64,000 nt of DNA from Alloalcanivorax dieselolei B5 (GTDB lineage Bacteria > Pseudomonadota > Gammaproteobacteria > Pseudomonadales > Alcanivoracaceae), in NCBI RefSeq assembly GCF_000300005.1, contig NC_018691.1, forward strand, positions 3,596,001-3,660,000, given 5' to 3'. This document shows, piece after piece, positions 45,000 to 53,973 of the stretch; positions within the stretch are counted from its first letter, which is position 1; each line of letters starts with the position of its first letter. The notes under the pieces were generated by a model. The model saw only the letters and a list, made by a program, of their open reading frames with translations, had not been told where the DNA came from and did not search any database. The translations under genes were made by a program, and so were the position numbers.

Positions 45000-45332
45000 T
45001 TATTCGGCGTCGCTTTCCGCCGCGGCGCTCTCGACCAGCGTTTGCAGCTGCCCGGAGCGGAACATGTCCATGATGATGTCGCAGCCGCCGACCAACTCGC
45101 CATTGACCCACAATTGCGGATAGGTCGGCCAGTTGGCGTACTCCTTGAGCGACTCACGGATTTCCGGGGCTTCCAGGATGTTCACGTAGGCGAACGGCTT
45201 GTTCACCTTGGTCATCGCTTCCACCACTTGGGCGGAGAAACCGCACTGAGGAAATTGCGGGGTGCCTTTCATGTAGAGCAGCACCGGGTTTTGGGCTATC
45301 TGGTCTTTGATGACCTGAAGCACGTCGTCCAT
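45000..45332 (-). CDS. grxD: Monothiol glutaredoxin Grx4
   Basis: 110-residue monothiol glutaredoxin with the CGFS active site (Cys30 in PQCGFSAQ), WPTYPQLWVNGELVGGCDI and glutathione-binding residues, typical of E. coli GrxD. It carries [2Fe-2S] clusters, often with BolA, and supports iron-sulfur protein assembly. The normal start MDDVLQVIKDQIAQNPVLLYM is at 45332. It is followed by a terminator and the peroxiredoxin gene. Confidence 0.96.
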   Translation of the reverse strand: MDDVLQVIKDQIAQNPVLLYMKGTPQFPQCGFSAQVVEAMTKVNKPFAYVNILEAPEIRESLKEYANWPTYPQLWVNGELVGGCDIIMDMFRSGQLQTLVESAAAESDAE

Positions 45333-45449
45333 AAAAGACTACCTGGCTGGGTGGCTGATTGAAGTTACCGGTCAGTGTAGCACTTCCGGCGCCGTGGGCA
45401 GAGGGTGGGGACGGCACCGGGCCCTTTCAAGCCCGGCGCCGGAGGTCGC

Positions 45450-47630
45450 TCAGAAATGGGCGCGAATGCCGAGCGCGGCGGTACGCGGCAGGTTCGGGCG
45501 GGCGCCGTCCGGGCTGCGGGCGACGATTTTCTGCTCATCGAACAGGTTGTCCACCTTGCCGTAGACCTCCACCGCGCTGGTCAGATAGTAGGACGCCGTC
45601 AGGTCCACCACCAACAGATCATCGGTACGCTCCAGCCCGTTGTCGCAGCCGCCGGTGACGCACATCCCCTCCACGTACCGGGTGGTCAGATAACCGCCCC
45701 ACTGGGCCGGCTGCTCCAGCCCCACGGTCACACTGGCCTGGTGCTCCGGCAGGTAAGGCAGGCGGTCTCCGCTTTCCACCGCGGCATCACTGGACTCCGA
45801 GGATTGGGTGATCTTGCCGCGGGTGTAGGTGTAAGCCAACCGCAGCGGCACGGTCAGGCCATTGGCCGCCCGCCAGAGTGTGCTGCCGACCGCCAGCTCC
45901 ATCCCGTATACGCGCGATTCACCGAAGCTCACCGAGCCGGAGTCCTGGCTGCCGCCGCCGGCCAGATCGCAAGGATAGGCCAGCGAGCAATTCTGCAATG
46001 TGTTCTCGTAATCACTGTAGAAACCGATGGCGTCCACGTTCACACGCTCGCCCCAGTAGCGGGCGCCGGCCTCGTAATTCACGCTTTTTTCCGGGTCGGT
46101 GCCATCGGTGGCGGAAGCGCCCGCCGGGGCGAACCCCTGATGCACGCCGGCCAGCAAGGACCATTGATCGCTCAGCAAATAGGTGGCGCCCAATCCGGCC
46201 AGCACCTCGCTGACGTCATTGCTGTCGCGCCGGCTCACGGTATCGCGCCCCGGATCACCGTAGCGGCGGGCTTTGGACTGGATATCCTCATAACGCAGCG
46301 AGCCGGTCAGAATCAACTTGCCGATATAAACCTTGTCCACCAGCCAGGCCGACCAGGCGTCGGCCTCTTCCACCCGGTTATCACCGCCGGTGGGCGCCAC
46401 GTAGCCGCTGGGCACCAGCACGCCGTTGGTCTGCGAGAACACCTCCACCGGCTGATAGCGATCCACCTCGTCCTGATGGAAACGCGCCCCCACCACCATC
46501 TCATGCTCCAGAGCGGCGGTGGTGAAGGCGTGGGCCAGCTCGCTCTGGACCCCCTTGGCGGTGTATTCCCGGTTATTGTGTTTCACCGTCACGTCGGACA
46601 CGTCCTGGCTGCCGTCCAGGATGGCCCGGGCAGCGGCGTCGCCGCCGTTGGCGTCATCGATCAGGCCGCCCAGGCCGCGGCCACCGGCACCGCTGACCTT
46701 GAACCAGTCACGCTGAAACTCATTGCGGTAAATCACCGACGTCAGTTGGGTGCGGTCGCCGAGCACCAGAAGATGGCGCAGGGCGATACCATCGTGATCG
46801 TTGTCCATCTGATCCAGGGCACTGAGTCCATAGCGCCGGTTGGGATCAGCGTGAAAATCGCCATCGCTGAGGCCCAGGTAGGTTTCGTTGGAGACTTCAC
46901 TGGAATGGGACAGCTTCAGTTCCAGCGCCTGCCGCAGCGACGCCTCCGCCGGGCTGGTCCAGCGCAGCTTGGCGATATAATCGCGCTTGTCGAAACCGGT
47001 ATCGCGGTCGGAGCGGTCCACGTCCTTGAATCCGTCGCTGCTTTGCTGATGGGTTTCCAGCAGGAAGCCCCATTGTCCATGCGTGGCGCCATACCAGGCA
47101 TGGCCACGCTGGTGGCCGTTTTCACCGGTTTCCAGTTGCACCATGCCGGCCGGGGAGTCGGGAATCGGCGTGGACAGGAAGTTGATCGCCCCGCCCACGG
47201 TAAAGGGACCGTAACGCAAGGTGCCCGGCCCTTTCAGCACCTCGATGCCGTGAAAGCGGCCGGCACTGGGAAAATAATACGCCGCCGGGGCCGCGTAGGG
47301 CGCCGGCGCCATCAGCACACCGTCCTCCATCAGCGACACCCGTTCGGAACGGCCGCTGGCGGCACCGCGAATGCCGATATTCGGGCGCAGTCCGTAGCCG
47401 TCTTCCTCTTGCAGGTAAACGCCGGGAGCGCCCTGCAGCATGCGATGTACGTCCGTGTACTCTTTCTTTTCCAGATCCTCATTGCTCAACACGTAGGCGG
47501 AGCCCGACAGACTGAAAGCGTCGGCGGAGGAGCCGATGATGTCCACCGCCGGCAGCCGGTGGGACTCGGTTTCGGCAAGCACCAGGGCTGGCGTTAGCGC
47601 CGCGCCCCAGAAAAGAGTACGAATTTGCAT
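45450..47630 (-). CDS. TonB-dependent outer-membrane receptor, FecA-like
   Basis: 726-residue receptor with a signal peptide (about 1–19, TPALVLA), TonB-box region, plug domain (NIGIRGAASGRSERVSLMEDGV, then GIEVLKGPGTLRYGPFTVGGAINF) and a C-terminal 22-strand barrel that ends with an F (IRAHF), as outer-membrane proteins do. The plug wording resembles FecA, the ferric dicitrate receptor, but no FecA-type signalling extension is present and no FecIR is adjacent. Ligand not settled. Fur-like site upstream noted separately. Confidence 0.88.
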   Translation of the reverse strand: MQIRTLFWGAALTPALVLAETESHRLPAVDIIGSSADAFSLSGSAYVLSNEDLEKKEYTDVHRMLQGAPGVYLQEEDGYGLRPNIGIRGAASGRSERVSLMEDGVLMAPAPYAAPAAYYFPSAGRFHGIEVLKGPGTLRYGPFTVGGAINFLSTPIPDSPAGMVQLETGENGHQRGHAWYGATHGQWGFLLETHQQSSDGFKDVDRSDRDTGFDKRDYIAKLRWTSPAEASLRQALELKLSHSSEVSNETYLGLSDGDFHADPNRRYGLSALDQMDNDHDGIALRHLLVLGDRTQLTSVIYRNEFQRDWFKVSGAGGRGLGGLIDDANGGDAAARAILDGSQDVSDVTVKHNNREYTAKGVQSELAHAFTTAALEHEMVVGARFHQDEVDRYQPVEVFSQTNGVLVPSGYVAPTGGDNRVEEADAWSAWLVDKVYIGKLILTGSLRYEDIQSKARRYGDPGRDTVSRRDSNDVSEVLAGLGATYLLSDQWSLLAGVHQGFAPAGASATDGTDPEKSVNYEAGARYWGERVNVDAIGFYSDYENTLQNCSLAYPCDLAGGGSQDSGSVSFGESRVYGMELAVGSTLWRAANGLTVPLRLAYTYTRGKITQSSESSDAAVESGDRLPYLPEHQASVTVGLEQPAQWGGYLTTRYVEGMCVTGGCDNGLERTDDLLVVDLTASYYLTSAVEVYGKVDNLFDEQKIVARSPDGARPNLPRTAALGIRAHF

Positions 47631-47674
47631 ATTATCGTTCCCGCAACTTTGTCAGTTTTGTAAAGAAGCAGGAA

Positions 47675-47692
47675 GAATAATGAAAACAATTC
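47675..47692 (-). promoter_or_regulatory. Weak Fur-box-like site
   Basis: GAATAATGAAAACAATTC, 45 bp before the receptor's start codon, fits about 12 of 17 positions of the Fur consensus when aligned by hand. It would make the gene iron-repressed. Confidence 0.35.
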
Positions 47693-47733
47693 GCGTTTAC
47701 AGCGAAGTCACTTTACCTTTTGTGACTCTCTTG

Positions 47734-49308
47734 TTACCGCCGTCCCTGGTGGTCATCCTCCGGGCCGTAGCCGCCGCCGCCGGGAGAGGCCAGCAACAGC
47801 CGGTCTCCGGGTTTGGCGCGGGCACTCACCTTGGCCGGCAGCAGCTCACCGTTGAGCCGGTTCTCCCCCATCGCCCCGGCGCCGCCACCGGTCAGCCCCC
47901 AGGGCGGGTGGTAGCGGCGTTCGGTGAGCAGGGTAAAGCGGGCTGGCGCCAGGAACTCCAGTTCCCGCTCGATGCCGTCGCCGCCACGGTGATGGCCTTC
48001 GCCACCGCTGCCGCGCCGCAGCCGGTACCGCCAGACGCGCAGCGGATAGTGTTCTTCCAGGCTTTCGATGGGGGTATTCAGGGTATTGGTCATGTGACTG
48101 TGCACCGCCGACAGCCCCGGTCCCAGGGCATGGCCGCCAGTGCCGCCGGCCATGGTCTCGTAATAATCCCAGGGCCGCTCGCCGCCTTCGCCCATGGCCA
48201 GGTTGTTCATGGTGCCCTGGCTGGCGGCGGGGATTGCTTCAGGCTCCGCCTGGGCCAGCGCCCCCAGCACCACGTCAACGATACGTGAACTGGTTTCCAC
48301 ATTGCCGGCGGCCACCGCGCCAGGGCGGCGGGCGTTGACCAGACTGCCCTCGGGCGCTTCCAGGGTGATCGGCCGGAACAGCCCGGCGCAGGACGGCGCA
48401 TCGTCCGGCAGCAGGCAGCGGAAGCAGTAATAAGCCGCGGCCGCCGCCACCGACAGCGGGCAATTGATGTTGCCCTCGACCTGGCCGGCGCTGTCACTGA
48501 AATCCAGATGGGCCCGTTCGCCGTCCACCGTCAACGTCACGGCAATGGCGATGTCGCGGTGGCCCTGGCCATCGTCGTCCATCCAGTCACGGAAGCGATA
48601 AACGCCGTCACGCAGCGCCGCCAGGCGCTGACGCATACGCCGCTCGCCATAGCGGTTCAGAGCGCCCATCGCCGCCACCACCCACGCCGTGCCCCGCTCC
48701 CCGGCCAGTTCCGCCAGACGGCGGGCACCGGCCAGGCAACTGCTGGCCTGGGCGGCGAAATCGGCGAACCGGGGCACATCCACCGGCAGCGGACCGGGAC
48801 CGTCCAGCCCGGCCAGTCGCCGGCATAGCGGCACCTGCCATTCACCGCGCCGTTTCAGCCACTGCGGCGCGATCACCAGGCCTTCTTCTTCCAGCGTCCG
48901 GGACACCGGCATGGATCCCGGCGAATGGGCGCCAATGTTGGCGTGATGAGCACGGGTAACGGCGAAACCGATGAGTTCATCGGCCACCAGTACCGGCGCC
49001 ACCACGGTGACGTCCGGCAGATGGGTGCCGCCCAGGTAAGGGTCGTTGACCACCAGCAGGTCGCCGGCGGCCCAGTCCCGCTGCCCCACCAGATCGGCCA
49101 TGGCGTAGGCCATGGAACCCAGATGCACCGGTATGTGGGCGGCCTGGGCGCAAAGCTGGCCGGCGGCGTCGAACAGCGCGCAGGACAGATCCAGGCGATC
49201 CTTGATGTTCGGTGACAGCGCGCTGGCCCGCAGCAGCGCCCCCATCTCGTCACAGATGCCGGCCAGGCGGTTGGCGAAGATACTCAATTGTACCGGGTTC
49301 ATGGACAT
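47734..49308 (-). CDS. Hydantoinase B/oxoprolinase family protein (HyuB-like)
   Basis: 524 residues of the HyuB (N-methylhydantoinase/5-oxoprolinase beta) family. Family segments: MNPVQLSIFANRLAGICDEMGALL at the start, the NDPYLGGTHLPDVTVVAPV core and TRAHHANIGAHSPGSMP, and SHMTNTLNTPIESLE late. These proteins normally pair with HyuA, which binds ATP; no hyuA lies near. It is divergent from argD, and the receptor gene follows it on the same strand 103 bp on. Either the partner is elsewhere or the function differs. Confidence 0.87.
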   Translation of the reverse strand: MSMNPVQLSIFANRLAGICDEMGALLRASALSPNIKDRLDLSCALFDAAGQLCAQAAHIPVHLGSMAYAMADLVGQRDWAAGDLLVVNDPYLGGTHLPDVTVVAPVLVADELIGFAVTRAHHANIGAHSPGSMPVSRTLEEEGLVIAPQWLKRRGEWQVPLCRRLAGLDGPGPLPVDVPRFADFAAQASSCLAGARRLAELAGERGTAWVVAAMGALNRYGERRMRQRLAALRDGVYRFRDWMDDDGQGHRDIAIAVTLTVDGERAHLDFSDSAGQVEGNINCPLSVAAAAAYYCFRCLLPDDAPSCAGLFRPITLEAPEGSLVNARRPGAVAAGNVETSSRIVDVVLGALAQAEPEAIPAASQGTMNNLAMGEGGERPWDYYETMAGGTGGHALGPGLSAVHSHMTNTLNTPIESLEEHYPLRVWRYRLRRGSGGEGHHRGGDGIERELEFLAPARFTLLTERRYHPPWGLTGGGAGAMGENRLNGELLPAKVSARAKPGDRLLLASPGGGGYGPEDDHQGRR

Positions 49309-49371
49309 TATCGGGTCGGCGGAGAGTGGACAGGCAGTATGCCACAGGCCGGACGCCCCAGGGCCCGCGCG

Positions 49372-49400
49372 TTGCGCCGCCCTTCAAGCGTGAGTATTAT
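49372..49400 (+). promoter_or_regulatory. Candidate argD promoter
   Basis: TTGCGC (49372–49377) and TATTAT (49395–49400) are 17 bp apart. The start would be near 49406, about 50 nt before the argD ATG. Confidence 0.5.
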
Positions 49401-49412
49401 CGTTGGTCCACT

Positions 49413-49438
49413 GGCAGCCTCGGCTGCCGTTTTTATTT
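49413..49438 (+). terminator. Terminator in the argD leader
   Basis: GGCAGC and GCTGCC close a CTCG tetraloop (49413–49428). GTTTTTATTTT follows at once. It is oriented with argD and ends about 18 nt before the ATG at 49456. GGTCC (49405–49409) and GGACC (49443–49447) could pair outside it. No gene lies upstream on this strand. Confidence 0.6.
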
Positions 49439-49455
49439 TCACGGACCCTAATATC

Positions 49456-50637
49456 ATGAGCGAGCAGTTCCTGATCCCCACCTACGCGCGGCAGCCCATC
49501 GCTTTCGTTCGCGGCCAGGGGGTATGGTTGTACGATGAACAAGGCAAGGCGTATCTGGACGCGGTGTCCGGTGTCGCCGTGTGTAATCTCGGTCACTGCC
49601 ATCCGGCGGTGGTCCAGGCGCTTCGCGAACAGAGCGAACGCCTGATGCACACCTCCAACCTGTATCGTATTCCCGTTCAGGAACGACTGGCCGAGCGACT
49701 GTGCCAGCTGTCCGGCATGGACAAGGTGTTCTTCGGCAATTCCGGCGCCGAGGCCAACGAGGCCGCGATCAAGCTGGCGCGGCTGCATGGCCGCCGCCGC
49801 GGCGTGGAAAAGCCGGTGGTGCTGGTAATGGAAGGCAGCTTCCACGGCCGCACCATGGCAACACTGTCCGCCACCGCCAACCAGAAAGTCCAGGAAGGCT
49901 TTGGACCGCTGCTGGAAGGTTTCCGCCGTTTGCCCTACGACGACCTCGATGCGGTTCACCAAGCCGCCGATGACAATGTCGTGGCGGTGCTGGTGGAACC
50001 GGTCCAGGGCGAAGGCGGCGTCAACGCGGCCAGCCCCGGCTATCTGCAAAAGCTGCGCGAACTCTGCGATCAGCGCGGCTGGCTGTTGATGCTGGACGAG
50101 ATCCAGACCGGCAACGGCCGCACCGGCACCTATTTCGCCTGCCAGGCGGAACAGGTCCGTCCCGACGTGCTGACCACCGCCAAGGGGCTGGGCAACGGCT
50201 TCCCGATCGGCGCCTGCCTGGTCAGCGGCGCGGCCAGCGATCTGTTCGGGCCCGGCAATCACGGCAGCACCTTCGGCGGCAACCCACTGGGCTGCGCGGT
50301 GGCGCTGGCGGTGATTGATACGCTGCAGGACGGCGTACTGGAACAGGTCGCCGACAAGGGTGAAGCATTGCGCACGCAACTGCGCGAGGCGCTGTCCGAT
50401 CTGTCCCTGGTCCAGGAGGTCCGCGGCCGGGGCATGATGGTGGGCATTCAACTGGATCGTCCCTGCGGCGAGCTGGTGGACCGGGCCCGCGAAGCCGGGC
50501 TGTTGATCAATGTCACCGCCGGCTCGGTGATCCGGCTGCTGCCGCCGTTGATTATCAGCGACGCGGAGCGCGATCAACTGGTCCACACCCTGAGCACCGT
50601 GATCCACCGCCATGCCGATGAGCAGGAGGCCTCATGA
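49456..50637 (+). CDS. argD: Acetylornithine aminotransferase
   Basis: Class III PLP-dependent aminotransferase, 393 residues, converting N-acetylglutamate semialdehyde to acetylornithine (and often succinyl-diaminopimelate). [59 protein letters not shown], and the Schiff-base Lys in [14 protein letters not shown]. The ATG at 49456 is preceded by weak ACGGACC; the frame opens further upstream without homology. It overlaps argF by 4 bp. Confidence 0.95.
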   Translation: MSEQFLIPTYARQPIAFVRGQGVWLYDEQGKAYLDAVSGVAVCNLGHCHPAVVQALREQSERLMHTSNLYRIPVQERLAERLCQLSGMDKVFFGNSGAEANEAAIKLARLHGRRRGVEKPVVLVMEGSFHGRTMATLSATANQKVQEGFGPLLEGFRRLPYDDLDAVHQAADDNVVAVLVEPVQGEGGVNAASPGYLQKLRELCDQRGWLLMLDEIQTGNGRTGTYFACQAEQVRPDVLTTAKGLGNGFPIGACLVSGAASDLFGPGNHGSTFGGNPLGCAVALAVIDTLQDGVLEQVADKGEALRTQLREALSDLSLVQEVRGRGMMVGIQLDRPCGELVDRAREAGLLINVTAGSVIRLLPPLIISDAERDQLVHTLSTVIHRHADEQEAS

Positions 50638-51542
50638 CCCGCCACTTTCTGACTTTGCTGGACCTGACCCCGGAAGAACTGGGCTACCTGCTCCAACGGG
50701 CGGTGGAGCTGAAAACCATGCAGCGCACCGGCCAGTTCCATGAGCCGATGCGCGGCAAAACCCTGGGCATGATCTTTGAAAAGTCCTCCACCCGTACCCG
50801 GGTGTCCTTCGAAGTGGCCATGACCCAGTTCGGCGGCGCCAGTATTTTCCTGTCTTCCCGCGACACCCAGTTGGGCCGTGGCGAACCGGTGGAGGATTCC
50901 GCCCGGGTGCTCTCGCGCATGGTGGACGCGGTGATGATCCGTACTTTTGATCACGGTACCGTGGAAACCTTCGCGCAACATTCCCGGGTACCGGTGATCA
51001 ATGCCCTCACCGACGATTTCCACCCCTGCCAGTTGCTGGCCGACATGCAGACCTACGTGGAGCATCGGGGCGAGATCAAGGGCCGCAAGGTGGTCTGGGT
51101 CGGCGACGGCAACAACATGTGTAACAGCTACATCAATGCCGCCCGCCAGTTCGATTTCCAACTGGTGGTGGCCTGCCCGGAAGGCTTTGAACCCGACGCC
51201 GCCCTGATGGCGGACAACGCCGGGCGGGTGTCGGTGGTGCGCGACCCGCGCGAGGCGGTGGCCGGTGCCCATCTGGTCACCACCGACGTGTGGGCCTCCA
51301 TGGGCCAGGAGCAGGAGCAGCAGGAACGGGCCCGGCATTTCGCCCCTTATCAGGTAACCCCGGCGCTGATGGACCTGGCCGACGAGCAGGCGCTCTTCAT
51401 GCACTGCCTGCCCGCCCACCGTGGCGAGGAAATCAGCCACGACATGCTCGACGACCCGCGCTCCGTGGTCTGGGACGAAGCGGAAAACCGCTTGCACGCG
51501 CAGAAGGCGCTGTTGGAATTCCTGCTCCACGGCCAGCACTGA
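50634..51542 (+). CDS. argF: Ornithine carbamoyltransferase (anabolic)
   Basis: 302-residue carbamoyltransferase making citrulline from ornithine and carbamoyl phosphate. Carbamoyl-phosphate motif [12 protein letters not shown], later [12 protein letters not shown], and the ornithine loop [10 protein letters not shown]. Translationally coupled to argD (ATGA 50634–50637) and followed 14 bp on by an ABC ATPase. The length and DDFHPCQ wording suit the anabolic enzyme. Confidence 0.96.
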   Translation: MTRHFLTLLDLTPEELGYLLQRAVELKTMQRTGQFHEPMRGKTLGMIFEKSSTRTRVSFEVAMTQFGGASIFLSSRDTQLGRGEPVEDSARVLSRMVDAVMIRTFDHGTVETFAQHSRVPVINALTDDFHPCQLLADMQTYVEHRGEIKGRKVVWVGDGNNMCNSYINAARQFDFQLVVACPEGFEPDAALMADNAGRVSVVRDPREAVAGAHLVTTDVWASMGQEQEQQERARHFAPYQVTPALMDLADEQALFMHCLPAHRGEEISHDMLDDPRSVVWDEAENRLHAQKALLEFLLHGQH

Positions 51543-51556
51543 CAACACCGCGGCCC

Positions 51557-52609
51557 ATGTCCCAGCCCCTGCTGACCGTTACCGACCTGGCCTGTCAGTA
51601 TGGTGAATACCGCGCCGTGAATGGCGTCAGTTTCACCCTGGAGGAAGGCCGGATCGCCTGTCTGCTGGGACCCAGCGGCTGCGGCAAGACCACCACCCTG
51701 AGAGCCGTGGCCGGGCTGGAACCGATCCAGGCCGGCCGCATTCATATCGGCGGCGAGGAAGTGGCCCGCCCCGGCTATCAACTGGCTCCGGAACGCCGGC
51801 GGCTGGGTATGGTGTTCCAGGAACACGCCCTGTTTCCGCATCTGACGGTGGCCGAGAACGTGGCTTTCGCGTTGCGCCGGGAGACGGCGGAGCAACGCCG
51901 CGAACGGGTCGCCCAGTGCCTGCGCCGGGTACGCCTGGAAGGGCTGGATCAGCGCTATCCCCACGAACTGTCCGGCGGTCAGCAACAGCGGGTGGCCCTG
52001 GCCCGCTCCCTGGCGCCGCGTCCACGCCTGCTGTTACTGGACGAGCCTTTCGCCAGCCTCGACCTGGATCTGCGCCGGGCCCTGGCCGAGGAACTGGGTG
52101 ATATCCTGCGCCAGGAGCAAGTGGCGGCGCTGATGGTTACTCACGATCAGGAAGAGGCGTTTCTACTCGCCGACCAGGTCGGCGTCATGCAGGCCGGGAC
52201 CCTGGCCCAGTGGGACAGCCCCCATCGCATCTATCACGCCCCGAGCAGCCGGTTCGTGGCGGAATTCGCCGGCTACGGCACCTTCCTGCGCGGCACCGTC
52301 ACCAACGAAGGCACCGTCAGCACCGTGCTGGGAGAACTGCGTGACGGCCCCCTGCCCTGGCCGGCCGGCACCGAGGTGGACGTGCTGTTGCGACCGGATG
52401 ACCTGTTGCCGGATCCCCAGGGCGTGCTCCTGACCGTGGAGAAAAGCCTGTTCACCGGTCCCACGGTCCTGCACCGGTTACGGCTGCCGGACGGCGGTAC
52501 CTTGTTGTGCCAGACCAGCGGCCGGGAACCGCCGGCGGGCCCCGGCGAGATGATGCCGGTGACCATGGCGCCCACGGCCCTGGTGGCCTTTCCCCTTGAA
52601 GACAACTAG
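51557..52609 (+). CDS. ABC transporter ATP-binding protein (FbpC/PotA-like)
   Basis: 350-residue ATPase: Walker A GPSGCGKTT, Q-loop, signature LSGGQQQRVALARSL, Walker B LLLDEPFASLD, switch His in VTHDQEEAF. A C-terminal TOBE-type domain (FRGTVTNEGTVSTVL, DVLLRPDDLL) follows, as in the iron(III)/polyamine/sulfate importers. No permease or binding protein lies nearby, so the substrate cannot be inferred. It starts 14 bp after argF, and the arginine operon therefore has an unexplained third gene. Confidence 0.88.
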   Translation: MSQPLLTVTDLACQYGEYRAVNGVSFTLEEGRIACLLGPSGCGKTTTLRAVAGLEPIQAGRIHIGGEEVARPGYQLAPERRRLGMVFQEHALFPHLTVAENVAFALRRETAEQRRERVAQCLRRVRLEGLDQRYPHELSGGQQQRVALARSLAPRPRLLLLDEPFASLDLDLRRALAEELGDILRQEQVAALMVTHDQEEAFLLADQVGVMQAGTLAQWDSPHRIYHAPSSRFVAEFAGYGTFLRGTVTNEGTVSTVLGELRDGPLPWPAGTEVDVLLRPDDLLPDPQGVLLTVEKSLFTGPTVLHRLRLPDGGTLLCQTSGREPPAGPGEMMPVTMAPTALVAFPLEDN

Positions 52610-52620
52610 GGTAGCCAATT

Positions 52621-52746
52621 CGCTGGCACGCTTACATGCAACACGCCGGCACGCCAAACCCAAAGCCCTTGCGAGGACCTTGCGCTTGCCCGGGCAGCGC
52701 TCCGCTTTAGCAGCGAATAGCGTGTAAGCGTGTAAGCGTGTAAGCG
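52621..52746. repeat. CACGC-rich inverted element, copy 4
   Basis: The left end CGCTGGCACGCTTACATGCA (52621–52640) continues into CACGCCGGCACGCC; the right end is three exact copies of TGTAAGCG (52723–52746), an amplified piece of the inverted core. Confidence 0.65.
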
Positions 52747-52766
52747 ATTTATGGGCTGTTTGTTTC

Positions 52767-52797
52767 GCTGTCAACTGTCCACTATCAACTGTCAACT
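52767..52797. repeat. TGTCAAC-type repeat, copy 2
   Basis: CGCTGTCAACTGTCCACTAT and then CAACTGTCAACT, preceded by TTT as in copy 1. Confidence 0.75.
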
Positions 52798-52866
52798 CTA
52801 CTGCGGCCTCATAGCAAGGCCATGGCCGCGATTAACGTGTTGGCGTCAGCATGTTGCACGCCGCGC

Positions 52867-53973
52867 CTACCCCGTCCGCACCTGATTACGGCCATGGCTC
52901 TTGGCCAGGTAGAGGCCGTGATCGGCGCGGGCCAGCAAGGCCTCCACGGTTTCCCCCGGCTGATAACCGGCGACGCCGGCGGACAACGTCACCGTGGCCG
53001 GCCCGCCCATATGGTCGAAAGCGGCGTTGGCCCACTGCTGGCGCAGGCGCTCCACCACGCGCAGGGCGCCAGCCTCGTTACTTTGCGGCAGCACCATCAG
53101 GAACTCCTCGCCGCCGAGCCGCGCCAGGTAGTCCCCCTCGCGCAACAGAGCGGCGGCGTGTTCGGCGAAGGCACGCAGCACCTGGTCGCCCCATTGATGG
53201 CCGTAGTGATCGTTGATTGCCTTGAAGTGGTCCATGTCCAGATAACACACCGCGAACGGATAATGATGGCGGTCCGCCAGACTCTTCTGATAATCCAGCA
53301 CTTCCACGATATGACGGCGGTTGAACAGCCCGGTCAGATCGTCACGGATCGCCAGTTCCCGGCTTTGCCGTACCATCCGCGCCAGTTCCCGATTGTGCCG
53401 GCCGAGGGTGCGGCGCAGGGCGTTGACGCCGCCCCCGGTAATGGTGAAGCAAGCGCTCACCGCCACGAAAGCCAGCCACTGCAGCAGCGCCGACGCCAGC
53501 TCCAGTTGCTCATCCCGGTGCTGATACAGGCCGAGCAACGCCAGCCCGTAAGCCGCGCTGACCACCGCCGACAACAGCCCCAGTGCTCTGGGCTCCAACC
53601 GGAACGACAGCAGCAACAGCAGCGGGAAATACAGCAACATCACGGCGAGACGCCCGTCCGTGGTGTGTACCGCCGTCAGCAACAGCATGGCGGCCAGCAT
53701 GATCCCGGCCGGAAACGACAGCGTCGGTTCCTGCCAGGCCCGGGTCAGACCACGCTCGATCATCGCCAGGTAAGGCACCATCAGACTCCATAGCAACACC
53801 AGCGCCCACGCCAGCACTTCCCCGTCGACACGGTTGTGCCCCAGCTTCCACAGTACCGTCGCCACCGCCGAATAGAACAGCGCCACCGCCACCACCGAGC
53901 GGCCGTGCACCCGCAGCAGGCGGCGTTCATTCACTGTCAGGCGACCCAGCGGCTGCCAGTCCGGCTTCATCAC
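52867..53973 (-). CDS. Membrane diguanylate cyclase A (with I-site)
   Basis: 368 residues: about five to six membrane helices (to about residue 195), a short coiled linker (RHNRELARMVRQSRELAIR), and a GGDEF domain with active GGEEF (ARLGGEEFLMVLP). An RxxD inhibitory site (REGD) lies 5 residues before it. It makes c-di-GMP from two GTP and should be product-inhibited. The start overlaps the upstream paralogue's stop by 4 bp. Confidence 0.9.
   Translation of the reverse strand: MMKPDWQPLGRLTVNERRLLRVHGRSVVAVALFYSAVATVLWKLGHNRVDGEVLAWALVLLWSLMVPYLAMIERGLTRAWQEPTLSFPAGIMLAAMLLLTAVHTTDGRLAVMLLYFPLLLLLSFRLEPRALGLLSAVVSAAYGLALLGLYQHRDEQLELASALLQWLAFVAVSACFTITGGGVNALRRTLGRHNRELARMVRQSRELAIRDDLTGLFNRRHIVEVLDYQKSLADRHHYPFAVCYLDMDHFKAINDHYGHQWGDQVLRAFAEHAAALLREGDYLARLGGEEFLMVLPQSNEAGALRVVERLRQQWANAAFDHMGGPATVTLSAGVAGYQPGETVEALLARADHGLYLAKSHGRNQVRTG

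Larger units (their letters stand above)
52610..52866. other. Spacer between ABC ATPase and GGDEF gene (257 bp)
   Basis: It holds the CACGC-rich inverted element copy 4 (52621–52746) and a TGTCAAC-type repeat (52767–52797). No gene is seen; the two flanking genes converge here. Confidence 0.7.
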
